From positions 82,003,601 to 82,067,600 of the forward strand of contig NC_072894.1 of NCBI RefSeq assembly GCF_027943255.1: a DNA stretch of 64,000 nucleotides. Direction: 5' to 3'. The DNA comes from Anastrepha obliqua. Its lineage: Eukaryota; Arthropoda; Insecta; Diptera; Tephritidae. The translations under genes and the position numbers were made by a program. Positions 11,641 to 24,200 of this stretch are shown in pieces. Under the pieces are notes generated by a model. That model did not search any database. It worked only from the letters and a program-made list of their open reading frames with translations, and was not told the DNA's origin. Each line of letters begins with the position of its first letter. Position 1 is the stretch's first letter.

Positions 11641-12863
11641 AATAAATAAATAGAAATACATATGTATACTGTGCAAAAGGTCAAAAATTAAAAGAGACCA
11701 TGATATCGGTGTTTCGTCCGGTATCAGGTAAATGGCATTACTTATACCAGGATAACTATTGATAACTAGTGCCCAAAATGCAGAGTTAATATTAAAACAT
11801 AAGACTATTGTATGCGGCGCCATACGACAAAACAGAGGATTGCCGATAGATTTAAAAAATAACATAAAAAAAGAAAAAAAGTGACGTAGTATTTCGCCGA
11901 AAAGGTGACTGTCTGTTGTTGTTATTTAAGGACAAAAAGGGCCTTAAAAATGATAAGTGCAATATTGTGAAACCACCACAACAAATTCATGAAAGGTGTT
12001 GAGCTACGAGCTACCTGTCTAACTTCTCCTAGAAGATTGTCTGGTGACGTGAAAAAAACATACCCTGGAGACAATAAAGCCAACAAAGAATAAAAAGTAT
12101 CCCTTAATAATATGTCTATGTAGTATGTAATACACATGGGGTTAGGACCCAAACACGATATGTATGCAAATTCTGTGAAGTACCGTTCCACAAAGACAGC
12201 TCTTACACCGACTTTCATAAAACAAAAATACTACTAATACTTTTTATGTGCAACTTGTGATAAATTCTATAAAATATAGTTACAAAAGTAATTATCGTCG
12301 ATTCGACGAAGACTAACTCTTGTTAGATTTTTTTCCATTTTCTGCACGAAAAATAAGAACAAAACAACAAAATCAGATTACAGAAATGAGTAAATAATAA
12401 TCCGGCGTCATCGGTTAGAAAAATGTATTTTCTTTCCATTTAATCACTTCCGCTAAATATGCGATTCGGAATCCACCTCATTCTACCGACAACTGCTGCA
12501 CAAGGGACTCGAAGGCTTGACTTCAGGCACGTAATAAAAGTAGTAGTACGTTTGTACCTCTGGTGCAAATGCTAAGGATAGTTTTCTGATATTCGGCAGT
12601 TTACAGGGATGGGCTAAGTTGAATATATAAATAAAAATAATGACTATACTTTTGCCAAAGTCGCCAGAATTTCACATCGAGCGAGATACTTGAAAAAATC
12701 ATTCAAGACAGCGGTTGTGATTGCAACTCGATGAAGCCCTAATACATACGTATACATACATACATACATCTGATAGTATCGGCATACTCGTATATCATTA
12801 CAAACAATTAGTAATACATTTTATGCTTTGGGTAGGTTAAATAAAATTGAGGTAACACATTTG
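11641..12863. other. No gene recognised
   Basis: No convincing ORF. A stretch at about 12640-12735 (TTGCCAAAGT through TTGCAACTCGA) has a diverged relative at about 32560-32640 and is probably part of an unclassified dispersed repeat. Confidence 0.35.
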
Positions 12864-13781
12864 CTGGAAAGTCCCGGGCCTAACAAAGAAAGTTAAAAAA
12901 AAATGTTTTTTGTTCAAAATTAGCTTTATTCATCAACGTAATTTCTATCAAAAACAACGCAATCATTCCTGCGCCGCTCTAACATCTCAATACCACTTTT
13001 GTAGAACGATTTATCCTTTGCCTCAAAATAGGTCTCAGTTTCAGCGATAACCTCTTCATTCGACCGAATTTTCTTACCGGCGAGCATTTTTTAGGTCTGC
13101 GAACAGTCAGTAGTCGCTGGGAGCCAAATGTGGTGAATACGGTGGATGTGGGAGCAAATCGAAGTTCAATTCGTGTAGTTTTGCCGTTGTTTTGATTGAC
13201 TTGTGACACGGTGAGCTGCCTTGGTTTTCGGTCAACAGTGAGCGAACGCGGCACCCACTTTGAACAGAACTTTCTCATAGTCAACTGCTCATCCAATATA
13301 AAGCCAACGCGTTCTTTTGATATCTTCACTATGTCCGCTAACTCACGCAGCTTCACTTTTCGTGGATTGTATGGATTTTTTTTATGTTTTCTGGTGTTAC
13401 CTCCTCATTTAGACGTCAACTGCGTGTGTGCATCATCGGTGTCTCTACGACCACGTATGAAGTCAGCAAACCATAGTTTAATTGTTGTTTCTGATGGAAC
13501 GGAGTGCGCATAACACTTTTCTAGCCATTGCTTCGCTTGAACGTCATTTTTCCCCATCAAGAATCAGTGCAAAATTAAAACACGAAATTCTTTTTTTTTC
13601 CATAATTTTAAAAATAACAAAAGTAGCGTCACTCTTAGCGCAATAACTCACGAACTAATGAATAGAATATCATGAAATTTTAACAGCTGTCTTCTTAGGG
13701 TTAGTACTAACTGAAAAAGAGGTGAATGCAAACAAACTTCTGCCATCTACATACATATGTGTTAGGCCCGTGACTTTACAG
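12864..13781 (-). mobile_element. mariner-like element, internally deleted
   Basis: Inverted ends read CTGGAAAGTCCCGGGCC (12864 onward) and, from the right, CTGTAAAGTCACGGGCC. The minus strand carries a mariner-type transposase: the start region near 13557, a helix-turn-helix segment, then KLRELADIVKISKERV and MRKFCSKWVPRSLTVD at 13356-13220. It jumps to a C-terminal piece (TFGSQRLLTVRRP) and lacks the catalytic core in between. Stops and frameshifts make it inactive. Confidence 0.75.
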
Positions 13782-14433
13782 CCCATATGTTGACACAAAT
13801 ATTTGGCGGGAGATTATATGAATACGTCTGCAAATGCACATATGCTCATGCAAAGTCCATAAAAGTTTTAAACTTAACAACAATTTGTGAGCACTACAGC
13901 CATAGGGGTGAAATCGTTGGTGCTCAGCGGATTCTTATTTAGAACTCTTGGCATTGGGCAACCTGAAGTTTGTAAACATTTCGTTGAGAGCGGTATTTTT
14001 AATTTCTTTATTTTAGTTTTATTTATGCATACATGCATGTGTATTATATTAGGTGAAGTAAAAAGTTCGGAATGTTTTCCGCCAGATAATATATATTTAA
14101 TAAACTGAGACTATATTTTTCAGTATAACTATGACCAATGTAAAAAAAGTCGGGGTGGCCAAAAAATTTGTTCTGTTTATAGACCAAATTCATTATAGAA
14201 CGAGAAAAAAAAGAAAACTTTTTACTTCACCAAATATATTAATTAGTCTCAAACTCCTTATATATTTGCAAGCAGCAGTGTTTGAATATGTTTGAAGCAG
14301 AATAAACGGGTTAAACATTTAATACATAAATAAGTGTTCGTGTACTATACATATGTATATGTGGGCCTACAAGTACTATACAAATTTGTATGCAAACAAT
14401 ATGGGAGGAAAAAAGGAATTAAAACAAGTAAGG
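13782..14433. other. No gene recognised
   Basis: AT-rich sequence with nothing recognisable. The short open frame at 13887-14108 shows no family features. Confidence 0.3.
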
Positions 14434-14935
14434 AAGGCTAAATTCGGTCCGGACCAAACTTTATACTTATATACTTATAACGCATAGTTAATGAAATTTG
14501 GTTTCTACATATGAAAAGTAAGCGTAGTTTTTACCCATCTTGGTAATACTTGTACTAAGTTTGGGTGAGTTTTATTAAGTCGCTATCGAGATACGCGGCA
14601 CTGTCAATCTCTTTTAATTTTACATGCGTCGTATTTATTTTCTTATTCTTATTATCTGTATCCAATTTGAGTAATTTTACTTTATTTATGAAAGAGATAT
14701 CACGTTTTTTCTTGTTGGAAAATTGTCGTTATATGGCTGGCTCGCCTTCTTTTTGATCGATTTCGCCTATTTTCAATACCAAATTACGCACAGTGTCATT
14801 GAAGTATGTATTTTGATTTTGCTCGAGTTATCGCGCGCACGCACATATAGAGAAACGGGTAAACGATCATGTTTGCATATCTCGATTCATATAAAATTAT
14901 AATACCCTTGTGCATAAGAGCGCGGGTATAAAAAT
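14434..14935. repeat. Dispersed non-coding repeat (copy 1)
   Basis: Starts with ACAAGTAAGGAAGGCTAAAT and ends near CCTTGTGCATAAGAGCGCGG followed by GTATAAAAA. The internal word GTACTAAGTTTGGG with its neighbours is shared with about 23230-23275, and the terminal block is shared with 23870-23895. The opening words resemble the DINE-1/Helitron-like repeats common in flies. That class assignment is from memory. Confidence 0.5.
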
Positions 14936-15286
14936 GACGCAGGCGATAAGCTAGGCGAATCAAAATAAAAGTAATAAGCAAAGAAAAGATAATTGATATG
15001 GCTGAAGCCAATACATACAATCCAACAAATACATGTAGGTGAACCATATATGTATACTCTCGTACATACTACATGCATTTGCAACTAAGCCTGAACGGAC
15101 GATCGGCGCACTCTCAATTCGTGTATGGGTCGGGGTAGCTGGTGTCGTTTTGTGCTCGTTATTTCTATAATCTTGTAGTCAAAGTATTGGAATCAACGCA
15201 TATTTTCAACTTGATTAGATTGTAACAACTGGAAATTAAGTTAATATAAAAATTATTGAATTAAAGTCGGTTTTTAATTGCATAAA

Positions 15287-18200
15287 ATGGTCTATATAGC
15301 AACTTTGGATGTAGGCACTACTAAAGTGCGCTGTTTCATCATAGATGATAGCTGTGAAGTTCTTGGTTCATCCACTGAATGGGTAGGTTGCAATTTATCA
15401 AATTTCAGTGGACCATGAGATGTTTTCTTTTTAAATCACTTACTTGTTATTGTTACACTTTCAACTGTTTCGCGCTCAAAATAATTGGAGAAACTCAGTA
15501 TCATACATACTTCCGCGGTACCAAAAAAATCTCTTTACTCTTGCACAACGTTTTGCAATATACTTACTAATTGTAAACTAGAATACTACCGGTTTCATTT
15601 AATACGTGTTCTGTCCATGTTAACAAGTGGAATTTTTAACAAGGCGATGTCCTACGAAATGTCAGTAGTAGTGTCAAGCATCAGCAAAATATCAGTTAAA
15701 ATACCAGTTCGAATTTGCAAAATAAAAGTTTCTAGTCCATTATGCTTTTACTTCAATTAAAATTAAATATAAAAAAATAATAAAACATTGCATTGCATTC
15801 AAATTTTATTTCATATTAAAAGTGTATACAGAATTTGTTTTTTCTCTTAAAATTGAATTAAAATTACCGGTAAATTAATTGGTTAAACAATCAAAAATCG
15901 GTTTAAACCTGCACTATAAGCAATCCTAAATAATTAAAAACAAATTCTTAAAAAAAACTACAAAATTTTATCGTTTTAGGAACATAAATATAATTAATTT
16001 CGGATTCAAATTTTATGTGTCCGGTAGCTAACTTTCGTTGTGGCAAAAATAGCGAATATTACATTGTTATGTAAGTGTATGGAAACAATTCATACGTAAA
16101 TATAATGAAATATTTGTTTCTTTTGATATTCTAAAGCTCTAACTGAGCTATTGTAAAATATTTGTAATATTGTAAATGTAAATGTAAATGTGTAACAATA
16201 TTGTAATATTGCAAATCCGTTCATTCAATCTTACTGACTTGTGGTGCGCGGCTGCATATAAAATGAATAAAAATTATCTACTTATGCATAATGCTCGCGT
16301 TGCATTGGCTTGTCCATAGACTAGGCTTAAATTTTCTTATCGAAAAAAAGCAACTAATTTACAAACAAATTGTTAATTTTATTATTGCTATTATATTTGT
16401 CAATGACGAACTAGAATTATTTCGTCTATTAAATACCAGTATCTGAATTAGAATGCTTACACCCCAGTTTGGTTTTTCTCTGCAGGTTAAGCAGCAGGGT
16501 GCATTCGTTACGTTTCTACCTACATAAACATCTCACAATAATTCCTCTGAGTTCGATCACTGGATTATTAAATAAAAAGGCATAATCGAATGGCAACACA
16601 ACTTGCTTTATTTATTGAATCACTTTATCGCTTTACTTAACTTTACTGAATACCCTATGCGCGTACACCTCTGCTTATAAATATATATGTACATATATAT
16701 ATAATTGGCAACACCCTTTTTGGGTGTGTGGCCGAGCTCCTCCTCCTATTTGTGGTGTGCGTCTTGATTTTGCTCCACAAATAAAGGAACCTACAGTTTC
16801 AAGCCGACTCCGAACGGCAGATATTTTTATGAGGAGCTTTTTCATGGCAGAAATACTCTCGGAGGTGAGACATTGCCTGCCGAGGGGCGACCGCTATTAG
16901 GAAACACTTTTTCTTCATTTTGGTTTTTCATGGAGATTCAAACCTACGTTCTCCGAATTCCGTTTGCCACTACAACTTATTCTGCTTACAAGTGTTCAAT
17001 AATTAACATTAATAATAACAAGTTTCAATAATTTTAACGCATTGTTGACAAATATCAAAGATGGCATATAAAAAATGTGCCCTCTAGGAACTATTCATTA
17101 CTGACGTCTGGGCGTGTCATTTTAAAGACCCGTCATATGAATGTCTACATTATCTACATATGTACGTATAGGTAATTAACTCAGAAATTGAAATAAAAAT
17201 ATAGGTTTTGGAGCAATTTTTAGAACTACTCCGATTTTGGTAAGAAACAATTTTTTTTTTTTTGTGGATAAGGCAAGATTTTATCTGGACCGCTACGTTA
17301 ACAACTTAAATATCCATATTTGGTACTCGGAAAATCCACGCGGGATAATTTTACATGTGGCCGAGGTCTGGTTTCGGCAAGATGGCACTACGCGCCACAT
17401 AAGTCATCCTAAATAAATTTACGCTCCGCAATTAATCGTTCTAACAAAATAATAATGATCGAAAAATTAAAGTTTGTAAAGCTCTTTCAAATAGAACCCA
17501 GTTGTTGGCTCACCCTATACAATCACATTAAAAATTTTAATATTCCGAAAATTTAACAACATATTTACATATATGCAGGTTGACTTGCTAAACCCCCAGC
17601 CGGGGTTCTTTGAAATTGAACCGGAGTCGTTATGGCGGAAAATAGTCAGTGTTATAAACAATGCAGTTATAGGTAAGAAGAGCAATTTAATGTGTGTTGT
17701 ATTATCAGTATCTTCGAAATATACGTTACTTATAGCTTAATAGCATCTCGCCAGTGCCAGGCACCGGTCTCGGACTGACGATTCGTCAGCCAGTTATTAA
17801 ACACCAGTAATCTCAGCCCAATCAACTCGCAATGCTTCCGATTACGTATTTAAGATTTGCATTTCCTAGGCAGAATTACAAGTTGATAGGAAAATACATA
17901 CACATAGCCCATAAAGTCTGTGTACACCTTACAACTCTTTTTAAATTTATAGTTAAAAATATATTTTATTTATTTCTTTTTTCATTACTTTCTTAAGTTA
18001 CAAAAGCAAAAGAAAATAACAGGATTTCCCATTTCATTGTTTACATAACGGTAAATAATTGCAACAATATGTAAATACAGCAATCAGAAAGTCTGCGTAC
18101 AGTTTTAAAATATGTATATTCATACAAACTTAAAAAAACAATAGAAGAGCTTGAGTTGACTGCGGCGAATGAGGTGAGATAAATAGGACAAATGTCGAAT

Positions 18201-21200
18201 GCGCGGACACCTTCAACCTTTAGACGGTCATCAATGCTTAATCGTTAAAAACCAGTTTCTTGAAATTGTTTCATTCGCACGTTTATTTCCATAAAATCAC
18301 CATAATCCATAAATCACGAATTTTGCGATATGTTGTTCTTAACTTAATGTTAACGCGTTGTTCCATCATATGAAATAGTACTTCTGTCTACTTGAAAAAA
18401 GTCAAGAATGACATAAAAGAGGTGCCGTCTAGGAATTATTCACTACTAACATCTAGACGTCACTTTTAAAAGACCCTTTACATATAGTATTACTGATAAT
18501 GATCTTCACATGAAAGTTGGCCCAGATCTTATTAACAGTGCTGCCAACTCATAAAAAAAAATAACTAGAGCGAAATCTTAATCCCACGAAGTTTGACAAA
18601 TACATTCACCTTACTTTTTGCCCACAGTAGTATACCGCACCCACTGAGCCTAAAAGTTGATAGACAAGTTATAAACGGACTTATCTGGAGTCTCTTACCA
18701 GTTTTTTAAACTTCCGCCTGGAATGGCGTCATTGGAGTTCATCTATTCACGTACTCCATAACACTCCTACTACGGCTATATTGATTTTTTACAGAAGTGC
18801 ACTTCTTTCATTAATTCAGTTATTACGGCCGACTTAAACGATTATGTCCTGGATATCGTAGCACTTTAAAACATACTTATCCAGAATGAACCACTACATA
18901 ATCTATATATATCCGGCATGTGAAGGTATCTCGCACGACACTAACCACCTCTTCACATGCCCTCTTAAATCCACTCACCTATCATCTCTGTCTCTGGACC
19001 CAACCCGTCGATACATCATGTTTCCGAGCCTGCCGTTAGATGAGCTAGACGATAACGATCGGTGACTACACCGCACTGGCAGGATGAAGTGAACTGCTAC
19101 AACAACAAAAATAACAGCTTGGAAGCCACCGACTAAAATTTTCAGTAGTAAAATTTAATAATACGAAAACATTTTATTAACAGTGAAAAGATAAGATGGA
19201 TGAATTTTTGTCGTACTACTTAGTAAATTTAAAAATTTGAAAGCCGAGTTTTTTCGATTTTATGACTTTTTGAAACAAAGCGTCCTTTTAGCAAACGCCC
19301 AATACAGTTATGTATATATATATATGGTATACATATATAGTTAAGCATTTTGAATCATCTTTACTACATTCATCGTATTAATTTATTATTTGTTCCTATT
19401 AATGAAACCACTGCATACGAGTAAATATTTTATTTTATTTTTTTATTAATTTTAATACTAATAAGATGCTCAATTAAAACCCTGTGATATCACTTGTTTC
19501 GGCTTATCAACACAACGCTGTACATTCCTAACTTGGAACCATGAGACGCAAGAGTACTATCATAATTTTATAACATGGAAAGATTTGCGTGCGAATACAT
19601 TAGTAGACAAATGGAACGCTGGAATAGCTATTAAGACATTGAACACGTTTTCTTATGTGCTTTACCTGTTAACGCGGAGCAAGCGATTTTTAGCAGCGAG
19701 CGTTTTGAAAATGATGAATGGGCAGGTAAATAAACAATTTTTGCAGAATTTATATGTTATACCTACATTGGTAGGTCGATATAATAAGAACTTTATCCTT
19801 TTAAAATTTTTGAAAACAATTATTCTGACCTTTTGACAACAATTACAGTTAAATTTGCGTTACTAATGGTTTACGGTTAAAGATAATGATAATATACATA
19901 TATAATATACATGATAATATACATACATGGTATAGGTATGCGGCCGCCGTTGCCGAATGGGTTGGTGCGTGACTACCATTCGGAATTCACAGAGAGAACG
20001 TAGGTTCGAATCTCGGTGAAACACCAAAATTAAGAAAAACATTTTTCTAATAGCGGTCGCCCCTCGGCAAGCAATGGCAAACCTCCGAGTTTATTTCTGC
20101 CATAAAAAAGCTGCAACTGTAGGTCCCATATATTATATTATGTATGCTGAATATGCATGACTTTTCTACAGAAGCCGTCACAAGCACTCTCTATGAGGCA
20201 TCCTTAGCACTTCCCTCATCATTCTGAGCGATGTTTCTAAATATAATACGATTCCTTTATGCTGTTATGTACAACCGTTATGTTGTCAAAATCTTGTGCA
20301 CAAGTGTACGGGTATGAAAATTGTACAAGCTTCTTAGAGCAGACTGCCACTAATTTCGAAGTATTTATGAGTAATATTGATACATCAGCGGTCGCCGTAG
20401 CCGAATGAGTTCGTGCGAAAGTGCGTATGTTCGAACCACCGTGTATGAAACTCCAAAATGATAGAAAAAGTTTTTTCAATGGCAAGCCTCTGAGTGTATT
20501 TCTAACATGAAAAGAAAAATGTCTGTCATTCGAAATCTGATTAAAACTGTTGGTCCCTCCGTTTGTGGAACAACATAAAGGCGCACACCACCAATAGGAG
20601 GAGGAGCTCAGCTTTTAATAGAATGTATGGCAGTTGTTGTTTAGCAGCCTAAACATTCCCAATTCATACATGGGAATGCTACTGGAGTAACAGTCCTTGT
20701 TCGGATCGTTCCGAAAACGTAGAACCGACTGTAGTGGGAACGATTTTATGGTACAACTTGGTCAAGCCTTTCTCTACTCTTTCAAGCTTTTGAAAATGTA
20801 AGGATGCATTTAAATCGACTCAATTAATTTAAATTCCGTTGATTTTCAGCATTTAATTTGACATAATAAAAAACCCCATCGAATGAATTTAATAATCAAA
20901 TGTTGTTTTTATGCAGGTAACTCTACGACTACTGCATGAGCTGCAAAGCAACACTCGTCTGCAAGAAGCATTGAAACAAAAAAAAGCACGTGTGGAACTA
21001 TTAGACTCTTGGATACTCTACAAATTACGGTTAGTATCACAATTTTTCAAGTTGACACTGATGAAAGGAACTATATTTTTAAGTTTCTAATATTTAATCA
21101 ATCGACTCATACTGAAAACCACTCCCTCCAGAGGCTTATAGTTTTAAGTAATTTATTGTTAAAATTGTGCAATTTAGCGGAAGGTTAGTATTGCCAGACG

Positions 21201-24200
21201 TAGGGTTTTTTCAAAGGCGTCCAACTAGAAGAGTATTTTACAAATTTATATATTTATATATATAATATTTACAAATTTGTAGAATTTTTGCTCAAATGTT
21301 GCGCCCACGTGGATGGCCTTCGGTCGGCTACAAAAAAATATTCTTCATCCGTCCAACTCCGGCTACGCTATCCACAGTATTTTTGCGTAGAATTCCTTTC
21401 CGCGTCGACGGTCTTCGGTCGTGCTTAAAAAAATAACCCTAAAATTAAAACATAATATGTACATATGTGTATGGAGACACGATAACCCCCATTCCCATCA
21501 TCACACTGTGAAGGCAACTAATTGCCAAAGACAGCGTGACTCGCTGTCGTGTAACTTCTTTAACCTAATGTTGGAGAGCATCGTACGAGCCGCAGAACTT
21601 AATCGCTCAAGCACAATATTTTATAAGAGTGTACCTTTGTTGGCGTATGCTGATGATATTGATATTGATATTATCGGCCTTAACAACCGTGGTGTTAATC
21701 CTGCCTTTTCCAAACTGGATAAAGAAGGAAAATGAATGGGTCTGGTGGTGAACGAGGACAAAACGTACCTCTTGTTATCAATCAAAAAAAACTCCCTTAT
21801 CGTCACCCACGTCACTATTGACAGTTATGATTTCGAGGTTGTAAAAGACTTCGTTTATTTAGGAACAAGCATTAACACCGAAAACAATGTGAGCCTTGAA
21901 ATCCAATGCCAACAAGTACTAATTTTAACTAAGTAGACAATTGAGTAGTAAAGTCCTTTCTCAACGAACAAAACTAACACTCTCTTTATGCAGTGTTTGA
22001 GAGAAAGATTCTGCCTAAGATTTTTGGACCTTTGCACGTTGGTAACGGCAAGTATCGCAGACTATAGCTCTATGAGCTTTATGACAACATAGATATAGCG
22101 AATTAAGATCCAGCAGCTACGTTGGCTGGGTCATGTCGTCCGAATGGATATAAAAGCTCCGGTTTTGAAAGTATTCGATGCGGTACCAGCTAGTGACAGC
22201 AGAGGAAAGATTAGGTGGAGAAGAACTTCACTTGCGCCGGTTAGCATGAGAAAGAAACTGGCTCGCTTTCTTAAACTCGGCCATAATCGCGTAAGCAGCT
22301 ATCGCGCCAATGAAGAAGAAGAACATAATCCGAGATGGTGGATTTTAAATCAGATTTGCCGGCTTCAGACTCATTTTTATCAATTTTTAATTCAGTTGGT
22401 ATTTCGCTGCTATCAGAGCCTTGTGATTTCATTCCGTCGGTGGTACTCTCGATTTTGTGACGTCTGCTTTCTCAATAGTACTTTCGCTTGAGTTTCCTCT
22501 TCACGAGCGTCACCCCAAAAAAAAAAACACTTTATTTCCACTGCATTATTGGCAAAAAAACGCAAAAATCTGCATTTGGAGGTATGTATTTTTTTAATTC
22601 ATGCTTTCACAATTTAACACACTGCACTGCATTTTTATTAGTTTGTTCAATTTAAAAATTACAAATCTTAAAATCACAATATTATCAAGCCACTCAATGA
22701 ATTATTGCAAAAAAAGAAATTGCTCTTTCTTTTGTTTATTTTTTCTGACGTCAAAGGTTGTCAAAAACGCGAAAAATAAAGTAACAGTTTTCGAAAGTCA
22801 CCACCTTAAGTTTCTGTCCACTGTTGGCAGTGCCAGTGGTTATTTTCGTTATTTGTCATTATATAACTAATATGTAACTGCTCCGTAAAATTCAACTTAG
22901 AGTATAATATTATTTAACAGTAGGAACTCAGTTTTGTTTAAAGTTTTATGCCATAGAAGAAGATTTCTCGCAATCCTCGAACGTCCCAAAAAAATTGTCT
23001 AACAATTGTGTATAAAATGGCATAAAGCATTATACATCTTTTTGAGACCAAGCCAAGTTTTACAACAGCGCACATTTTAGTAAAATTTAACTTTGGCAGC
23101 TGTTAATTTTTTTAATCAAACAAACTCATAGACAATAATAGTTATTCCTTGTAAAATTAGAGGGACGGTATTTTAGTCTTAACATAGAAACTGATCTGAA
23201 CTATCGGATCTAAGTGAGGTAGGGATAAATATGTGTACTAAGTTTGGGCGAGTTTTGTTGAGTTGTTATTAAGAAACTTATTTACCCAAAAATGTGGTCC
23301 CAGCCCATTTCAAAAACTTTTTTTAGTTAACAATCTTTTGTAATGTCATGTTTTTTTTAATTACCGTTATATGGAAGGTTGGACTGGTTATTATTATTAT
23401 TTAAATTAAAAAAAAAAAACATCATTTTCACAATCGACATGAGGGACAACGGAAGCTCTAAGGGAGACTGGAAACTAGGCCTTTCCGGCTCCCAGCTATG
23501 AAGAATTGGAGATTCACAACCGATTTAATAATACACGTAAATATATGTTCATTTGAGCAAATAATTCGTTTCTTAGCACTGGCAAGGAAACATATTACTC
23601 TAGTATATAAGATTTGTAAACTTATTGTTAGTTTCTTATACAAGAAAGATTCAATAAATAAAGAAAAATGGAACAAAAAAAAAAAATTTAAATGCCAAAC
23701 TACCTTGAACAAAGAGGGATATGCATACAAAGTTTCATTGAAATACTTATACATATATTTTTTGCTCGAGTTATTGTGCGCATGGACGGACAGACTTGGC
23801 TAAATGGAGTCCATCTCGATTGCTTTATGATGGTGCATGCAACAGTGTTGTGAACAAAATTATAATACCCTTGTGCACAAGTGCGCGTGGGTATAATGAA
23901 CGCTAGACACGCATATATAATTTTACAAAATATTTTTTTATTGCTTACGTAGGTCGGGAAATGGTGCAAAGTCAAATGTTGATCATATCAGCGACATAAC
24001 TTCTGCCACTGCAACTGGTCTTTTCGATCCATTTACACTTAGCTGGTCCCCACTTACTAAGCTTCTATTTGGAATAGACGTAAGTTATTACAAAAGTTCA
24101 TATCTTCAATTTTTAACTGAATTAATTTTCTACGTATGAACTTTTTAATGAATTTTAAACCTATGAACATATATGTATATATGCGTACATTGGTAGACTT

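Noticed and set aside
13196..13513. 105-codon plus-strand ORF
   Set aside because: It is the antisense shadow of the mariner transposase remnant.
19935..20020. Possible tRNA gene
   Set aside because: A- and B-box-like words are present, but no cloverleaf forms and the sequence recurs as the head of a SINE.
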